Shown here: positions 24,255 through 32,299 of the stretch, piece after piece | How the letters are laid out: each line of letters starts with the position of its first letter | Position numbering within the stretch: position 1 is the first letter of the stretch | Assembly: GCF_030547075.1 (NCBI RefSeq) | Contig: NZ_JAUOQH010000005.1 | Span: 62,001 to 126,000, forward strand | Direction: 5' to 3' | Source of the DNA: Alteromonas sp. 1_MG-2023 | Lineage (GTDB): Bacteria; Pseudomonadota; Gammaproteobacteria; Enterobacterales; Alteromonadaceae | Length of the DNA: 64,000 bases | Notes under the pieces: generated by a model | The model's database searches: none | The model's input: only the letters and a program-made list of their open reading frames with translations | What the model was told of the DNA's origin: nothing | Translations under genes and position numbers: made by a program

Positions 24255-26697
24255 CGTCGGTCTTTAGCTCGGTTTTTACATCGTTCATTAGATCGCGATA
24301 CTCGTAAGTGTTACGAGGCTTAGACTTGTACGCTTCAATACGTGAAGGAATGATTTGACGCGGATAGTGGTTGTTTTCAACATCTACGTCAGCCGTTTCC
24401 CAATGTGGGTCAACCGTTACGCTTACTAGCTCTTTGCCCTTTTCGGTGACAATAAGCTTGCTTACCGCTTTCGGTGTACGACGCCAAATTTCAGCAGGAA
24501 TACGCATTTCTTCGGTTGTGCCGTCTTCAAATGCTAGCTCAAGAATAATCGGCATAACTAAGCCGCCCTTGTTGCTAAAGTCGAGTACGTAGTAGTTTTT
24601 GTCTTCACGAACTGCGCGTTCAAACGCTTTACGTTCCCATGGCTCAAGTTTCTTCAAGAAACTACGGTACTTGTTGCGTTCTTTGTTGGTTACTGTGTAA
24701 CGGTCGTTTTCGTCATAGAAATCATTGATATCTTCGAAACGGTCTACCCAAAGCTCTTTCCCTTCTTCTTTGTTACGAATGTCGGTAAGTGACTTAGGCT
24801 TATCGAGTTCGGCTTCACGCTCACGGGCGAAATCAATATCAGGATCTTCAGTGTTCAAACGAAGTTTGTAAACGCTATCTAGGCTGATATCAACGTGGTC
24901 AGTAGTGTAAAACCAACCGCGCCAGAACCAATCTAAATCAACACCAGAAGCTTCTTCCATGGTGCGGAAAAAATCAGAAGGTGTAGGACGCTTAAACATC
25001 CAACGCTGTGCATATTCTTTAAAGGCGAAGTCGAACAAATCACGGCCAAGAATGGTTTCACGAAGAATGTTCAGCGCTACGGCTGGCTTAGTGTAAGCAT
25101 TAGGGCCTAATTTAAGGACCGAATCAGACTGGGTCATAATAGGTACTTGGGTTTCAGACTTCATATAGCTAACAATGTCACGTGGCTCAACGCCCCATGG
25201 AATCGTAGGATCCCATTCACGTCCTGCAACACCGTCTAAGAAGCTGTTTAAGCCTTCATCCATCCATGTCCACTGACGCTCATCAGAGTTAACCGTCATA
25301 GGGAAGTAGATGTGACCCACTTCATGAATAACTACGCCAATTAAGAAGCGCTTTTCTGATAGTGAATAGGTACGAGAACCATCGTCACGAAGCTCGGTAC
25401 GTGGGCCGTTAAAGGTGATCATTGGGTATTCCATACCGCCAACTGGGCCATTGACTGACTGGGCAACCGGGTACGGATAATCAAAACTAAAGCGGCTATA
25501 AACATCCATAGTATGAATGATAGATTCAGTAGAGTACTTCTCCCAAAGCTCGCCACCCTCTTTCGGGTAGAAAGACATCGCCATGACTAACGGCTGAGTG
25601 TCACCACCTTGCTGGTAACCACGGGCATCCCACATAAATTTACGTGACGAAGCCCATGCGAAATCACGCACGTTGTCAGCTTTAAAACGCCATGTTTTTT
25701 GCTTGTTGGTGCCTGCTTTTTCGTTCTCTAGCGCTTCTTCAGCGGTAACAACGAATACAATACGGTCAGCATCTTCAGCTTCTTTCAAACGGTTACGCTG
25801 GGTTTTCGTTAGTACGTCATCAGCGTTTTGTAACTCACCGGTAGAAGAAACGATATGGTCGGCCGGAACCGTAATATCCACTTCGTAGTTACCGAATTCT
25901 AAAGTGAACTCACCACGGCCAATAAATTCTTTGTTCGTCCATGCTTCGTAATCGGTGTAAGCCGCTAGACGAGGGAACCATTGGGCCAGTAAGAAAATAT
26001 CGTTGCCGCCTTCACGTTCGTCATCTGGGAAATGTTCATAACCCGCACGAGCAGAAACCGCGTCTTCTTCAACAATATTAAACGCAAAATCGATATCGAA
26101 AGTGACGTTATTTTTAGGTTGAAGCGGTTGCGCTAAATCTACACGCATTAGCGTACCAACGATAACGTGGTGTAAATCGTTACCTGCGCTATCTTGCACC
26201 CGTGAAATGGTGTAACCCAATTCGTTATCGTCAACAAACTGTTGGCGGCGAAGTGCAGCCATGCTCAACTGGGCAGGTTTACCACCACTTGCAGATTGTG
26301 TTGCAGGCCCACGATTACCAATGCCACCAAACGTAGTGGTAAGGGCTGACATAGAATCGTCGCGGAATTTATTCTGATCCAATTGGATCCATAAATACTT
26401 CAACGTATCTGGTGCATTGTTGTGGTAGGTAATGGTTTCACTGGCTTCGATACGGCGTGTATCTTCAATCAGTTTTACGTCAATGTCGTAATCTACTTGT
26501 TGTTGCCAATATTGATGACCAGGCTCACCTGCTGCGTTACGGTATACATTAGGGGTGGGAAGAGATTCGTCTAGCTGACGGAACTTATCTTCAAAATCGC
26601 CTTTTGTTTGATTTATTGCTGCGTTGGCGAAAGGAAGATAGATCAGCATAGACAACACTGGCGCTAGCCAGAAAAGCTGTCGTTGGGGCTTACTCAT
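24229..26697 (-). CDS. Secreted M1 family metallopeptidase
   Basis: 822 residues. A signal peptide ends near residue 26 (PFANA). The aminopeptidase substrate motif is GGMEYP (420-425) and the zinc site is HEVGH (458-462) with E481 in WMDEG 18 residues later, so the catalytic set is complete. The domain order is N-terminal beta saddle, catalytic domain, and C-terminal region. It would trim peptides in the periplasm or outside. The last residues are an unusual acidic tail (DDDEDEDDN), whose codons also hold the possible starts of the DUF6702 gene. The downstream terminator covers both genes. Confidence 0.92.
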   Translation of the reverse strand: MSKPQRQLFWLAPVLSMLIYLPFANAAINQTKGDFEDKFRQLDESLPTPNVYRNAAGEPGHQYWQQQVDYDIDVKLIEDTRRIEASETITYHNNAPDTLKYLWIQLDQNKFRDDSMSALTTTFGGIGNRGPATQSASGGKPAQLSMAALRRQQFVDDNELGYTISRVQDSAGNDLHHVIVGTLMRVDLAQPLQPKNNVTFDIDFAFNIVEEDAVSARAGYEHFPDDEREGGNDIFLLAQWFPRLAAYTDYEAWTNKEFIGRGEFTLEFGNYEVDITVPADHIVSSTGELQNADDVLTKTQRNRLKEAEDADRIVFVVTAEEALENEKAGTNKQKTWRFKADNVRDFAWASSRKFMWDARGYQQGGDTQPLVMAMSFYPKEGGELWEKYSTESIIHTMDVYSRFSFDYPYPVAQSVNGPVGGMEYPMITFNGPRTELRDDGSRTYSLSEKRFLIGVVIHEVGHIYFPMTVNSDERQWTWMDEGLNSFLDGVAGREWDPTIPWGVEPRDIVSYMKSETQVPIMTQSDSVLKLGPNAYTKPAVALNILRETILGRDLFDFAFKEYAQRWMFKRPTPSDFFRTMEEASGVDLDWFWRGWFYTTDHVDISLDSVYKLRLNTEDPDIDFAREREAELDKPKSLTDIRNKEEGKELWVDRFEDINDFYDENDRYTVTNKERNKYRSFLKKLEPWERKAFERAVREDKNYYVLDFSNKGGLVMPIILELAFEDGTTEEMRIPAEIWRRTPKAVSKLIVTEKGKELVSVTVDPHWETADVDVENNHYPRQIIPSRIEAYKSKPRNTYEYRDLMNDVKTELKTDDDEDEDDN

Positions 26698-26876
26698 GAG
26701 GTTTCCTAGTTATTTTTATAATAAAATAAGCGTAATAGTATATAAGCCTCTTTATCTTAATCCCAGTTTTTGGCCGTAAAGTCACCCTATTTTAACGCAA
26801 AAAACTGTAACATAACGTTTGTTTAAAAAGATAAGTGTCGTATTCTTAAACCCCTGTTTTCTTGCATCATCTTCTT

Positions 26877-27974
26877 ATGAACCGTCTCAATTGGCAGCGT
26901 GCCGTAATTAAAGTAGGTAGCGCCCTTATTGCGCCAAATGGCGATGCGTGTAGCGCCCGCTTTTTATTAGCTCTAGCGCGCTTTATCACCATTAGTCGTG
27001 AATCCGGCAAAGAAATTATTTTAGTTTCCTCGGGCAGTGTGGCTGCGGGGCGAAGCAAAGTGAAAATTCGCCACAATGCGTCTATTGCTGAAAAGCAAGC
27101 GATGGCAGCCATTGGTCAAACTCAAATGATGGCAAACTGGCAACGTTTTTTCGACTTTCCCTGTGCGCAGGTTTTACTTACCGCTGACGATCTTCGCGAT
27201 CGTACTCGGTATGTAAATATCAAAAACACCTTAAGAGAATTGCTGAACCATGATGCCCTACCTATCGTTAACGAGAACGATACCGTGGCGGTGAACGAGC
27301 TAAAAGTAGGTGATAACGACAATCTTGGCGCGTATACCGCGCTAGTGGCTCAAGCAGATACTCTTATTATTTGTTCCGATATTGATGGCTTGTACACTGC
27401 CGACCCCCGAAAAGATCCAGACGCCACATTAATTAGTGAAGTGCACAATATTGATGAATCGATTTATATACTGGCAGGTGGTGCGGGGACCTCAGTAGGT
27501 ACTGGCGGCATGCGCACTAAAATTGAAGCGGCGGACAAGTGTACTAGTAGCGGTATTCAAACCATTATTGTAAATGGTAGAAAAGGTGCGTCCTTTGATG
27601 CCATGTTAAATGGTTATATTCCAGGTACCTTGTTTCACGCTAGTAACTCGCCGAAAAATGCTCGCCGACTATGGCTGACGCATACCCTTAAAACCTGTGG
27701 CCGTATTCACGTAGATGAAGGCGCGAAAGCCGCCTTGGTGGATCGCGGGGCGTCTTTGTTACCTTCAGGTATTACGAGTGTTGATGGTAATTTTAACCAA
27801 GGGGAAGCGGTAGAAATTTGCTGTAACAACCAAGTTGTCGCAAAAGGCTTAGCCCTTTATAACGCGCGAGACTTAATGCTGATAAAAGGGAAAAAGTCGC
27901 AGCATATTGCGGATGTGTTAGGTTATGAAACAACCGACGTAGTTGTACATCGCGACGACTTGGTTTTACTTTAA
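26877..27974 (+). CDS. proB: Glutamate 5-kinase
   Basis: 365 residues: amino-acid kinase domain (VIKVGSALI, NENDTVAVNELKVGDNDNL, GTGGMRTKIEAAD) and a C-terminal PUA domain (about 280-365, IHVDEGAKAALVDRGASLLP), as in E. coli ProB. It makes gamma-glutamyl phosphate, first step of proline synthesis. Start ATG 26877 is chosen over a TTG at 26862; neither has a good ribosome site. proA, its usual partner, is not next to it; instead a thioesterase begins 36 bp later. Confidence 0.94.
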   Translation: MNRLNWQRAVIKVGSALIAPNGDACSARFLLALARFITISRESGKEIILVSSGSVAAGRSKVKIRHNASIAEKQAMAAIGQTQMMANWQRFFDFPCAQVLLTADDLRDRTRYVNIKNTLRELLNHDALPIVNENDTVAVNELKVGDNDNLGAYTALVAQADTLIICSDIDGLYTADPRKDPDATLISEVHNIDESIYILAGGAGTSVGTGGMRTKIEAADKCTSSGIQTIIVNGRKGASFDAMLNGYIPGTLFHASNSPKNARRLWLTHTLKTCGRIHVDEGAKAALVDRGASLLPSGITSVDGNFNQGEAVEICCNNQVVAKGLALYNARDLMLIKGKKSQHIADVLGYETTDVVVHRDDLVLL

Positions 27975-28010
27975 TTTCCTCACTCTTTAACTAACGGGAT
28001 AACGCCACGC

Positions 28011-28484
28011 ATGACTGATATCACTCCATCGCTTAACGATTACCCTTATCACCTTGAAATTGCCACTCGCTGGCAAGACAACGACGCCTATGGTCATATT
28101 AACAATGTGATGTATTACAGCTTTTTTGATACCGCCGTAAATCGCTTTTTAATTGACGAGGGCGGCCTTAATATTCAAGAAAGTAGCGCTGTCGCTTATG
28201 TAGTCAGTAGCCAGTGCCAATATATTACGCCAGCGGCTTATCCAGAAACGATTTACGTTGGGTTAAGGGTGATAAAGTTAGGCCGAAGCTCGGTTACTTA
28301 CGGTTTGTCGGTTTATGCCGGTGAGGCTAAACGCCGGGTGGCGCACGGTCAGTTTGTGCATGTATTTGTGGACAGACTCTCTGACAAAGCAGTGCCTATT
28401 CCCGTTAATATTAAAACCGCCCTTGAGTCTATTTGCGAGTCTATCGGTGAGGCAGACAATCAAGGAAATGCCGGTGGCCAATAG
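28011..28484 (+). CDS. Acyl-CoA thioesterase, hotdog fold (YbgC/4HBT type)
   Basis: 157 residues with the 4HBT signature RWQDNDAYGHINNVMYYSFFDTAVNRF near 22-46 (catalytic D25 in the DNDAYGH segment), and the hotdog helix and strands after it. Members hydrolyse acyl- or aryl-CoA thioesters in the cytoplasm. It is in a run with proB upstream and a D-2-hydroxyacid dehydrogenase downstream whose start overlaps its end. The specific substrate is not visible. Confidence 0.88.
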   Translation: MTDITPSLNDYPYHLEIATRWQDNDAYGHINNVMYYSFFDTAVNRFLIDEGGLNIQESSAVAYVVSSQCQYITPAAYPETIYVGLRVIKLGRSSVTYGLSVYAGEAKRRVAHGQFVHVFVDRLSDKAVPIPVNIKTALESICESIGEADNQGNAGGQ

Positions 28485-29529
28485 TCAAGCCGCCCAAGCA
28501 GGCACTAAAAGCACGGGAAAACAAACTCATAAAAAGCTAATGGGGGTTTTTCTTGATGCTGAAACCTTTAGTGCAGATTTACTGAATTCAGACACCATCG
28601 ATACGTCGTTGCTTAATAGCCTTAATGTTGAGTTAACTTGCTATGACAACACCCTTCCAGAAGAGGTGGTCGGCAGAATAGCGAATGCCGATATCGTGTT
28701 GACTAACAAGGTGGTATTGAATAGCGACGCCCTGCAACAAGCCAAGGCGCTAAAGTATGTGGGTGTAATGGCAACAGGTACGAACAACGTAGATAAAGAT
28801 TACTGCCAGTCTCACAATATTCACGTGCAGAATGTGGACGGTTATGGCACCGACAGCGTTGCCCAACATACCTTAATGTTACTGCTTAATTTAGCCACTG
28901 CATTTCCTCAATATCATAACGATGTGAATAAAGGTAAATGGGCAACATCGCCGCACTTTTGCTTAACCGAACACCCTATTGTAGAGCTTGCCGGTAAGCA
29001 TGCGGTTATTGTTGGGCATGGAGATTTGGGTAAGCGAGTTGAAGCGCTATTTAACGCAATGGGGATGAAGGTGAGTATTGCAGCGCGGCCTGGTGGGTCT
29101 TTACCAGAGGGGCTTTCTTCTGAGGAGCGCATCGATAATAAGCGCGACCCACGACCTTCACTGGAATCATTGTTACCTAGCGCTGATGTAGTCAGCCTGC
29201 ATTGCCCACTCACTGATGATAATTATCACCTTTTCAACGAAGTTCGGTTGTCGTTGATGAAACCCACCAGCTTTCTTATTAATACTGCCAGAGGTGGGTT
29301 AGTTGATGAAGACGCGCTGGTGGCTGCGCTTAAAAGCGGGCAAATAGGCGGCGCGGCGGTTGATGTTATATCTCAAGAGCCTCCTCGGGCAGATCATCCT
29401 TTGCTAACGGGCACTATCCCCAATCTTATTGTTACTCCTCATACGGCGTGGATGGCGAATGAGTCCCGTCAGCGCTTATTCAACAAGGCAATAAACCATT
29501 TAATGCAGTTTATAGATGATCAAACATGA
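28468..29529 (+). CDS. D-2-hydroxyacid dehydrogenase (glycerate dehydrogenase-like)
   Basis: A NAD(P)-dependent D-isomer 2-hydroxyacid dehydrogenase. The Rossmann motif is VIVGHGDLGKRV; SLHCPL, NTARGGLVDEDAL (catalytic arginine) and VTPHTAW (catalytic histidine) follow in normal order. It reduces 2-oxoacids such as hydroxypyruvate or glyoxylate. Three starts are possible: ATG 28468, GTG 28474 (best spaced behind AAGGAA) and ATG 28540, the last matching the usual family N-terminus (MGVFLD). The first two overlap the thioesterase gene. Confidence 0.88.
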   Translation: MPVANSQAAQAGTKSTGKQTHKKLMGVFLDAETFSADLLNSDTIDTSLLNSLNVELTCYDNTLPEEVVGRIANADIVLTNKVVLNSDALQQAKALKYVGVMATGTNNVDKDYCQSHNIHVQNVDGYGTDSVAQHTLMLLLNLATAFPQYHNDVNKGKWATSPHFCLTEHPIVELAGKHAVIVGHGDLGKRVEALFNAMGMKVSIAARPGGSLPEGLSSEERIDNKRDPRPSLESLLPSADVVSLHCPLTDDNYHLFNEVRLSLMKPTSFLINTARGGLVDEDALVAALKSGQIGGAAVDVISQEPPRADHPLLTGTIPNLIVTPHTAWMANESRQRLFNKAINHLMQFIDDQT

Positions 29530-30428
29530 ACAATGGTGTGCTCTTTGCCATTTGTACGCTTATTTGGGGTTCAACATGGATTGCCATTACTTATCAAATA
29601 GGGCATACCGCTGAGACCCTAGCCGTTGCGTGGCGATACACTTTAGCAGCGCTATGTTTAGGGCTATTTTGCGTAGTACGGGGCTTGCCGTTTAGATTGC
29701 CGCTACACATTCACATTAAAATGGCTGGAGTTGGCTTCTTTCTTTATTGCCTAAACTATACCCTGCTCTATATGGCACAGGCGCATATAATCAGCGCGTT
29801 ACTCGCCCTTATGAGCTCCAGCATTATTTACTTTAATGTGGTGCTTCGCAGGTGGTGGTTAAAGCAGCCTATTCGGTTAGAAGTGGTGGTGGGTGCTACG
29901 TTTGGGCTGGTCGGCATCGTGTGTATGTTTATACCTGAGTTCTCCAAAGTATCCATGGATGCAGCTTTAGTGGCGGGTCTTTCTATCGCGTTTGTTTCTT
30001 TTTTTAGTGCATCCATAGGCAACGTTATTTCAGAGCGGATCCTCACTTCAGGCACGCCGGTTATTCAAATGAATTTTTACGCCATGAGTTATGCCATGGT
30101 GATGCTTTATATTACCGCGTGGGTCACAAACGAAACTTTGGTTGTTCCAACGGCGCCCGAGTTTTATATTTCGCTGCTTTATTTGGCGCTTTTCGGCTCG
30201 GTGTTGGCGTTTGGTTCTTATATGAAGCTGCTGAAGCAAATAGGCGCCGACAAAGCCGCTTATGTGGTACTGGTTTACCCCATTGTGGCGCTGGTTATCT
30301 CCACATTTTTTGAAGGTTATACGTGGAGTTGGCTGTCTGTACTTGGCGTAGTCGTGGTGCTGGTGGGCAACGCCATCGCCATGGGAAAAGTCCCCATGTT
30401 TATGCGTCGACCACCCCTAAGTAACTAA
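29526..30428 (+). CDS. EamA/DMT family exporter
   Basis: 300 residues with ten transmembrane helices in two EamA halves; FAICTLIWGSTWIAI at the N-terminus is the classical DMT start, and GSVLAFGSYMKLLKQIGADKAAYVVLVYPIVAL (in parts) is the conserved second-half signature. Members export amino acids or other metabolites across the inner membrane. Its ATG overlaps the dehydrogenase stop by 4 bp (ATGA), so the two are coupled. Confidence 0.88.
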   Translation: MNNGVLFAICTLIWGSTWIAITYQIGHTAETLAVAWRYTLAALCLGLFCVVRGLPFRLPLHIHIKMAGVGFFLYCLNYTLLYMAQAHIISALLALMSSSIIYFNVVLRRWWLKQPIRLEVVVGATFGLVGIVCMFIPEFSKVSMDAALVAGLSIAFVSFFSASIGNVISERILTSGTPVIQMNFYAMSYAMVMLYITAWVTNETLVVPTAPEFYISLLYLALFGSVLAFGSYMKLLKQIGADKAAYVVLVYPIVALVISTFFEGYTWSWLSVLGVVVVLVGNAIAMGKVPMFMRRPPLSN

Positions 30429-30465
30429 GTATGGAGTAGCTAAGTATGAAGTAGCTAGGCATGAT
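30421..30465. repeat. Three imperfect 15-bp tandem repeats
   Basis: GTAACTAAGTATGGA, GTAGCTAAGTATGAA and GTAGCTAGGCATGAT in tandem. The first copy includes the stop codon of the exporter gene. Confidence 0.75.
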
Positions 30466-30474
30466 TTAAATGTA

Positions 30475-30750
30475 TTACTTAAGTGCATTAATTTTTTGAT
30501 TCAGTTCATACGCCGGCTGGGTCACTATGGCTTCCAACGTTTCTACTCGCTCCACTAACGCGGCAATTTGCTTATCTTTTTTCTCAATTAGCTGCTGGTG
30601 CTGTGTGGCTTTGCTAGCAATAAAAGGATTGCTACACGTGCCACTCATCCAGTCGTTGAGGCGCCATTGAAACTTCGCATCTAAGTAACTAGCGCCTAGA
30701 GCGATGGTAGCGATAAAGCCAATAAGTAAAAAAATGCTTAAGGTAGACAT
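30475..30750 (-). CDS. Small membrane protein with coiled-coil tail
   Basis: 91 residues from ATG 30750, six bases behind GGAG; a TTG at 30762 is rejected because it overlaps that ribosome site. One N-terminal transmembrane helix (about 3-20) is followed by a polar segment and a predicted coiled coil (about 52-75). The layout recalls PspB-like helper proteins, but there is no clear homology. Divergent from the ECF sigma gene, with phased TTTGTACC repeats directly upstream. Confidence 0.65.
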   Translation of the reverse strand: MSTLSIFLLIGFIATIALGASYLDAKFQWRLNDWMSGTCSNPFIASKATQHQQLIEKKDKQIAALVERVETLEAIVTQPAYELNQKINALK

Positions 30751-30770
30751 AGTGTGCTCCAAAGTAAAAG

Positions 30771-30802
30771 TTTGTACCCGATTTTGTACCTAATTTTGTA
30801 AC
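30771..30802. repeat. Three TTTGTA(A)CC direct repeats
   Basis: TTTGTACC at 30771-30778 and 30783-30790, TTTGTAACC at 30794-30802, spaced 12 and 11 bp, i.e. about one helical turn. They lie just upstream of the small membrane protein gene. Confidence 0.65.
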
Positions 30803-30854
30803 CAATAATGGTGTCTCGATAACACCCTTCATACTTACTAGTCTTCAGGCTTCA

Positions 30855-30884
30855 AAAAAAATTACAGATAGATGTAATTTTTTT
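30855..30884. promoter_or_regulatory. Perfect 12-bp-arm palindrome in divergent promoter region
   Basis: AAAAAAATTACA (30855-30866), GATAGA, TGTAATTTTTTT (30873-30884). It has the form of a bidirectional terminator but lies between two divergent gene starts, 72 bp before the sigma factor gene, so an operator or leader hairpin is just as likely. Confidence 0.5.
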
Positions 30885-30956
30885 CGCTTACCCTAGACTA
30901 CACAAAATAAGCACTGATGATTTCTGTCATGACATGCATCTAAAAAAAGTAAGTGG

Positions 30957-31520
30957 GTGGCTTGTAACGTAAAAGTCGATAATGCAGCGCAGTTAATAAT
31001 AAGAAATACTGAGGACGAGAGATTGGGGCAAGGATTTGAAGATGTGTTTGCACAGTACGGCAGTCTATTAAGCCGTGTGGCAAACAGTTACGAGGCTAAC
31101 CACGCGTTACAGCAGGAATTGCTACAAGAAATAGCCATTGCTGTGTGGCAGGGGCTCGTACGCTTTAAAGGCGATAGCAGTGTAAAAACCTATATTCTAA
31201 AAATAGCCCATAACCGCGCCGTTACTCACGTTGCCAATCAGGTGAAGCGCATCGATACAGACGAATACAATGATGACGTTGTTATTGAGCAAGCGTCGCA
31301 AATTTCCCCTGAAACCGCCACCAGCCAGCAACAATCACTCACACGATTACTCGTTAAAGTACGAGCTCTCGCGGTACAGCCACGCCAAGTACTTACCCTT
31401 TCTTTAGAAGGCTTATCTTACGATGAGATTGCAGATATATGCGGCCTCACTAAATCGCATGTAGGGGTTATTTTAAAGCGTGCTAAAGCAAGTGTATTGG
31501 AAGGAAACTCTAATGAATGA
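30957..31520 (+). CDS. ECF-type sigma-70 family sigma factor
   Basis: 187 residues with region 2 (QELLQEIAIAVWQGLVRFKGDSSVKTYILKIAHNRA in parts, about 46-82) and region 4 (QPRQVLTLSLEGLSYDEIADICGLTKSHVGVILKRAK in parts, about 138-175). It directs RNA polymerase to a set of stress or signal genes. The signal is unknown. The GTG start has only a weak ribosome site; TTG 31023, after GAGGACGAGAGA, would give 165 residues and is a realistic alternative. The downstream membrane protein overlaps it by 8 bp. Confidence 0.82.
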   Translation: MACNVKVDNAAQLIIRNTEDERLGQGFEDVFAQYGSLLSRVANSYEANHALQQELLQEIAIAVWQGLVRFKGDSSVKTYILKIAHNRAVTHVANQVKRIDTDEYNDDVVIEQASQISPETATSQQQSLTRLLVKVRALAVQPRQVLTLSLEGLSYDEIADICGLTKSHVGVILKRAKASVLEGNSNE

Positions 31521-32121
31521 TAATAACAAACGTGCCGATAAGGGCAGTGGCAGTACAAGTGACAACGACCTCAGCGCGTTATGGCAAGCCCAACCGGTTT
31601 CGAATGTAGATTTGGATGAGGTGAAAAAAACGTTTAAAAGCCAAACAAGAAAGCAACGTTTTTACATAATGGTAGATTGCCTCTCACTTATCCCAATGGT
31701 ATGGATGTTTTTGTATTACTGGAGTGAGTTCCCCCCACTGGTACGCATGTTGAATATTGGTCTTATTGTTTTCATTTTACCTTTACTTGGCTATCAGCTA
31801 TGGCTTAGAAGAGTGGCTGCGTTTGGCAGTAACGCGCAAACTAACAATCATGTACAACAATTGAAAAAGCAGTTTAAAAACAATGCGCGTATTGCCTTTA
31901 TTAATAAACACTCTGCCTGGGTAGCCGTACTTATTGTTATTGCCTTTAATGCGATATTTACCTTGGCTAAAGCAGCTGAAGAAAGGGAGTATGGGGTGGT
32001 AGTGCTGGTAACGGCAATCACCGCTGGCATCATGGCAGTATGGTATGTGTGGGCGCATCGCAGGCAAAAGCAATTTGAAAAAAAATTAACAGCATTAAAT
32101 GACATGAGTGATGGTGGTTAG
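31513..32121 (+). CDS. Four-helix membrane protein, possible anti-sigma factor
   Basis: 202 residues from ATG 31513, seven bases behind AAGGA and overlapping the sigma gene by 8 bp. A cytoplasmic N-terminal stretch of about 48 residues is followed by transmembrane helices at about 50-70, 77-98, 135-153 and 160-181. No zinc-binding HxxxCxxC motif is visible. By position it is the likely regulator of the sigma factor, but that is inference. No named family recognised. Confidence 0.7.
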   Translation: MNDNNKRADKGSGSTSDNDLSALWQAQPVSNVDLDEVKKTFKSQTRKQRFYIMVDCLSLIPMVWMFLYYWSEFPPLVRMLNIGLIVFILPLLGYQLWLRRVAAFGSNAQTNNHVQQLKKQFKNNARIAFINKHSAWVAVLIVIAFNAIFTLAKAAEEREYGVVVLVTAITAGIMAVWYVWAHRRQKQFEKKLTALNDMSDGG

Positions 32122-32299
32122 CCATTGATAAAGGCTTATCGAATGAATGCCCCGCAACAAAGGTCATTAGCAATGACCGCTGTATTCTTATTCTAATAAC
32201 GCGCAGACAACGCTATGAGCGAGCCGCGTATCTATTCATAATCAGCCCGACTTATTGTCGAGTAGAGGATGGCCTGCCGATACGCGTTTTAGTAGTGAA

